A stretch of DNA of 6,132 nt, from positions 1 to 6,132 of the forward strand of contig DNNV01000402.1 of assembly GCA_003497505.1 (NCBI GenBank), given 5' to 3'. The notes beneath the pieces are model-generated. The model had not been told where the DNA came from, ran no database searches, and saw only the letters and a program-made list of their open reading frames with translations. This DNA comes from Clostridiales bacterium (GTDB lineage: Bacteria > Bacillota > Clostridia > Tissierellales > Sedimentibacteraceae). Positions 5,504 through 6,132 of the stretch are shown here, one piece after another; the first letter of the stretch is position 1, and every line of letters starts with the position of its first letter. The position numbers and the translations under genes are program-made.

Positions 5504-5531
5504 ATTATATATTATTCTTACCAATTTTCAA
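5504..5531 (-). promoter_or_regulatory. strong sigma-A-type promoter driving the minus-strand array
   Basis: On the minus strand, TTGAAA (5531-5526) is followed by a 16-base spacer and a perfect TATAAT (5509-5504). The expected start of transcription is about 30 bases before ATG 5465 of the GNAT-like stub. With no clear terminator before the 68-residue gene, this promoter probably now serves that gene and perhaps the DHFR-like gene. Confidence 0.7.
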
Positions 5532-5676
5532 CCATCTATTGTGACTTTTGCATCATAATAAATGAATCTTATATTTGTTACAGAGGATGTGAAACTCATC
5601 AATTTTATCATCGTCTTTTGGAAAGAATATTTCTCTTTTCATCAGAGTGGACGACTTGCATGCTGTTTATCAGTAT

Positions 5677-5704
5677 TATAACAATAATATGAATCTTTGT
5701 TATA
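5677..5704. repeat. 8-bp inverted repeat upstream of yedE-like promoter
   Basis: TATAACAA (5677-5684) and TTGTTATA (5697-5704) are perfect inverted copies around a 12-base spacer. The element ends 30 bases before the -35 of the yedE-like promoter. The right size for an operator bound by a dimeric regulator, but AT-rich and possibly chance. Confidence 0.35.
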
Positions 5705-5734
5705 TCAAGGGTGTCATTCCAAACTTTTTTCTAT

Positions 5735-5763
5735 TTTACTTCATCATGATTGTGAAATATAAT
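5735..5763 (+). promoter_or_regulatory. probable promoter of the yedE-like gene
   Basis: TTTACT (5735-5740, 4 of 6) and a perfect TATAAT (5758-5763) are separated by exactly 17 bases. The -10 ends 28 bases before ATG 5792, giving a short leader that contains AGGAGGA. Confidence 0.6.
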
Positions 5764-5791
5764 ACAAATATTGATATATTAGGAGGAAGTT

Positions 5792-6132
5792 ATGGAAAAA
5801 ACGAAAAAAGCTTCGGATGAAAAAGTATCTTTTTTTGAGAGTAAAAAAGGGATTATCTTTACCGGAGCAGTAGTAGGAATTATAGCAATCATATTAGTAG
5901 CTCTCGGAAATCCAAAAAATATGGGATTTTGCATTGCATGCTTTGAAAGAGACATCGCCGGTGCGTTAGGGCTTCACAGAGCAGAAGTTGTTCAATACAT
6001 AAGACCTGAAATAATCGGCCTGATTTTAGGTGCATTTATTGCAGCATATGCAGGAAAGGAATTTCAGTCAAAGGGAGGCTCTTCTCCCATAACAAGATTC
6101 TTTCTCGGAATTGCGGTAATGATAGGAGCCCT
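5792..6132 (+). CDS. yedE: YedE-type selenium-metabolism membrane protein (N-terminal part, runs off the window)
   Basis: The first 113 codons are visible from ATG 5792, with AGGAGG 5 bases upstream. After a charged cytoplasmic start (MEKTKKASDEKVSFFESKKG) come a membrane segment at about residues 21-39, the signature NPKNMGFCIACFERDIAGAL (40-59) with C47 and C50, GLHRAEVVQYIRPEIIGL, a second membrane segment at about 72-88, and GGSSPITRFFLG leading into a third. This matches the YedE-related membrane family (YeeE/YedE sulphur-transport superfamily), whose selenium-linked branch was tied to selenium metabolism by gene co-occurrence; a role in selenium-compound uptake is proposed. The full protein is usually about 350-400 residues. 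It is the only plus-strand gene and has its own promoter. Family is firm; selenium rather than sulphur as the substrate is inference, testable by looking for yedF, selD or selenocysteine genes downstream. Confidence 0.85.
   Translation, partial: MEKTKKASDEKVSFFESKKGIIFTGAVVGIIAIILVALGNPKNMGFCIACFERDIAGALGLHRAEVVQYIRPEIIGLILGAFIAAYAGKEFQSKGGSSPITRFFLGIAVMIGA

Larger units (their letters stand above)
5466..5791. other. 326-base divergent intergenic region
   Basis: This region separates the minus-strand array from the plus-strand yedE-like gene. It holds a minus-strand promoter at 5504-5531, an inverted repeat at 5677-5704 and a plus-strand promoter at 5735-5763. A 29-codon minus-strand frame (5553-5642, starting MKREIFFPKDDD) has a coding-like composition but no ribosome binding site, so I do not call it a gene. 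A long plus-strand frame without a start codon also crosses here. No RNA gene or terminator was recognised. Confidence 0.5.

Noticed and set aside
5239..5544. 101-codon plus-strand open frame, rich in Phe, Ser and Ile
   Set aside because: It is antisense to the 68-residue gene, the GNAT-like stub and the minus-strand promoter; its composition is that of antisense AT-rich DNA.
1..6132. CRISPR arrays, tRNA or rRNA genes, insertion sequences, riboswitches
   Set aside because: I found no regularly spaced repeats, no tRNA-like cloverleaf, no transposase or integrase frame and no recognisable riboswitch core on either strand.

Overview
The window looks like an accessory stretch of a low-GC, AT-rich anaerobic Firmicute, most likely a member of Clostridia. 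This rests on AGA/ATA-rich codon use, strong AGGAGG-type ribosome binding sites, TTGAAA/TATAAT-like promoters, and close resemblance of the proteins to families common in clostridia (TmrB-like ATPase, ANT(6)/AadE, stand-alone GyrI-like protein, YedE-type selenium membrane protein). Species cannot be named from the sequence.

Layout. From the left edge to about 5.47 kb every gene reads on the minus strand, so transcription runs right to left. In transcription order these are: a 28-codon stub resembling a GNAT acetyltransferase N-terminus (5379-5465); a conserved-looking 68-residue protein of unknown function; a dihydrofolate reductase/RibD-C family protein; an Imm5-like putative immunity protein; a DJ-1/PfpI family protein; a stand-alone GyrI-like ligand-binding protein with its own strong promoter; an isoprenylcysteine/phospholipid methyltransferase-family membrane protein; a truncated AadE (ANT(6)) fused at the DNA level to a 5'-truncated GNAT acetyltransferase; an MntA-like nucleotidyltransferase antitoxin overlapping a truncated HepT toxin; a 66-residue zinc-ribbon protein; and the first 45 codons of a TmrB-like P-loop protein that runs off the left edge. 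On the right, a 326-base divergent intergenic region separates this array from the plus-strand start of a YedE-type membrane protein, which runs off the right edge.

How they fit together. The minus-strand genes are mostly small, single-domain functions tied to drug resistance, stress or toxin-antitoxin modules. Most have their own ribosome binding site, and they fall into short groups rather than one pathway (DHFR-like, Imm5-like and DJ-1-like form one tight group). At least three loci are broken: HepT lacks its RNase motif, aadE and a GNAT gene are joined at a deletion scar, and the GNAT stub ends after 28 codons. The best reading is an array of acquired accessory genes eroding by deletion, next to a likely more stable selenium-related gene. 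I found no convincing new multi-gene system. The most unusual items are the aadE/GNAT scar with its double-coded segment, the orphan MntA antitoxin, and the orphan Imm5-like gene.
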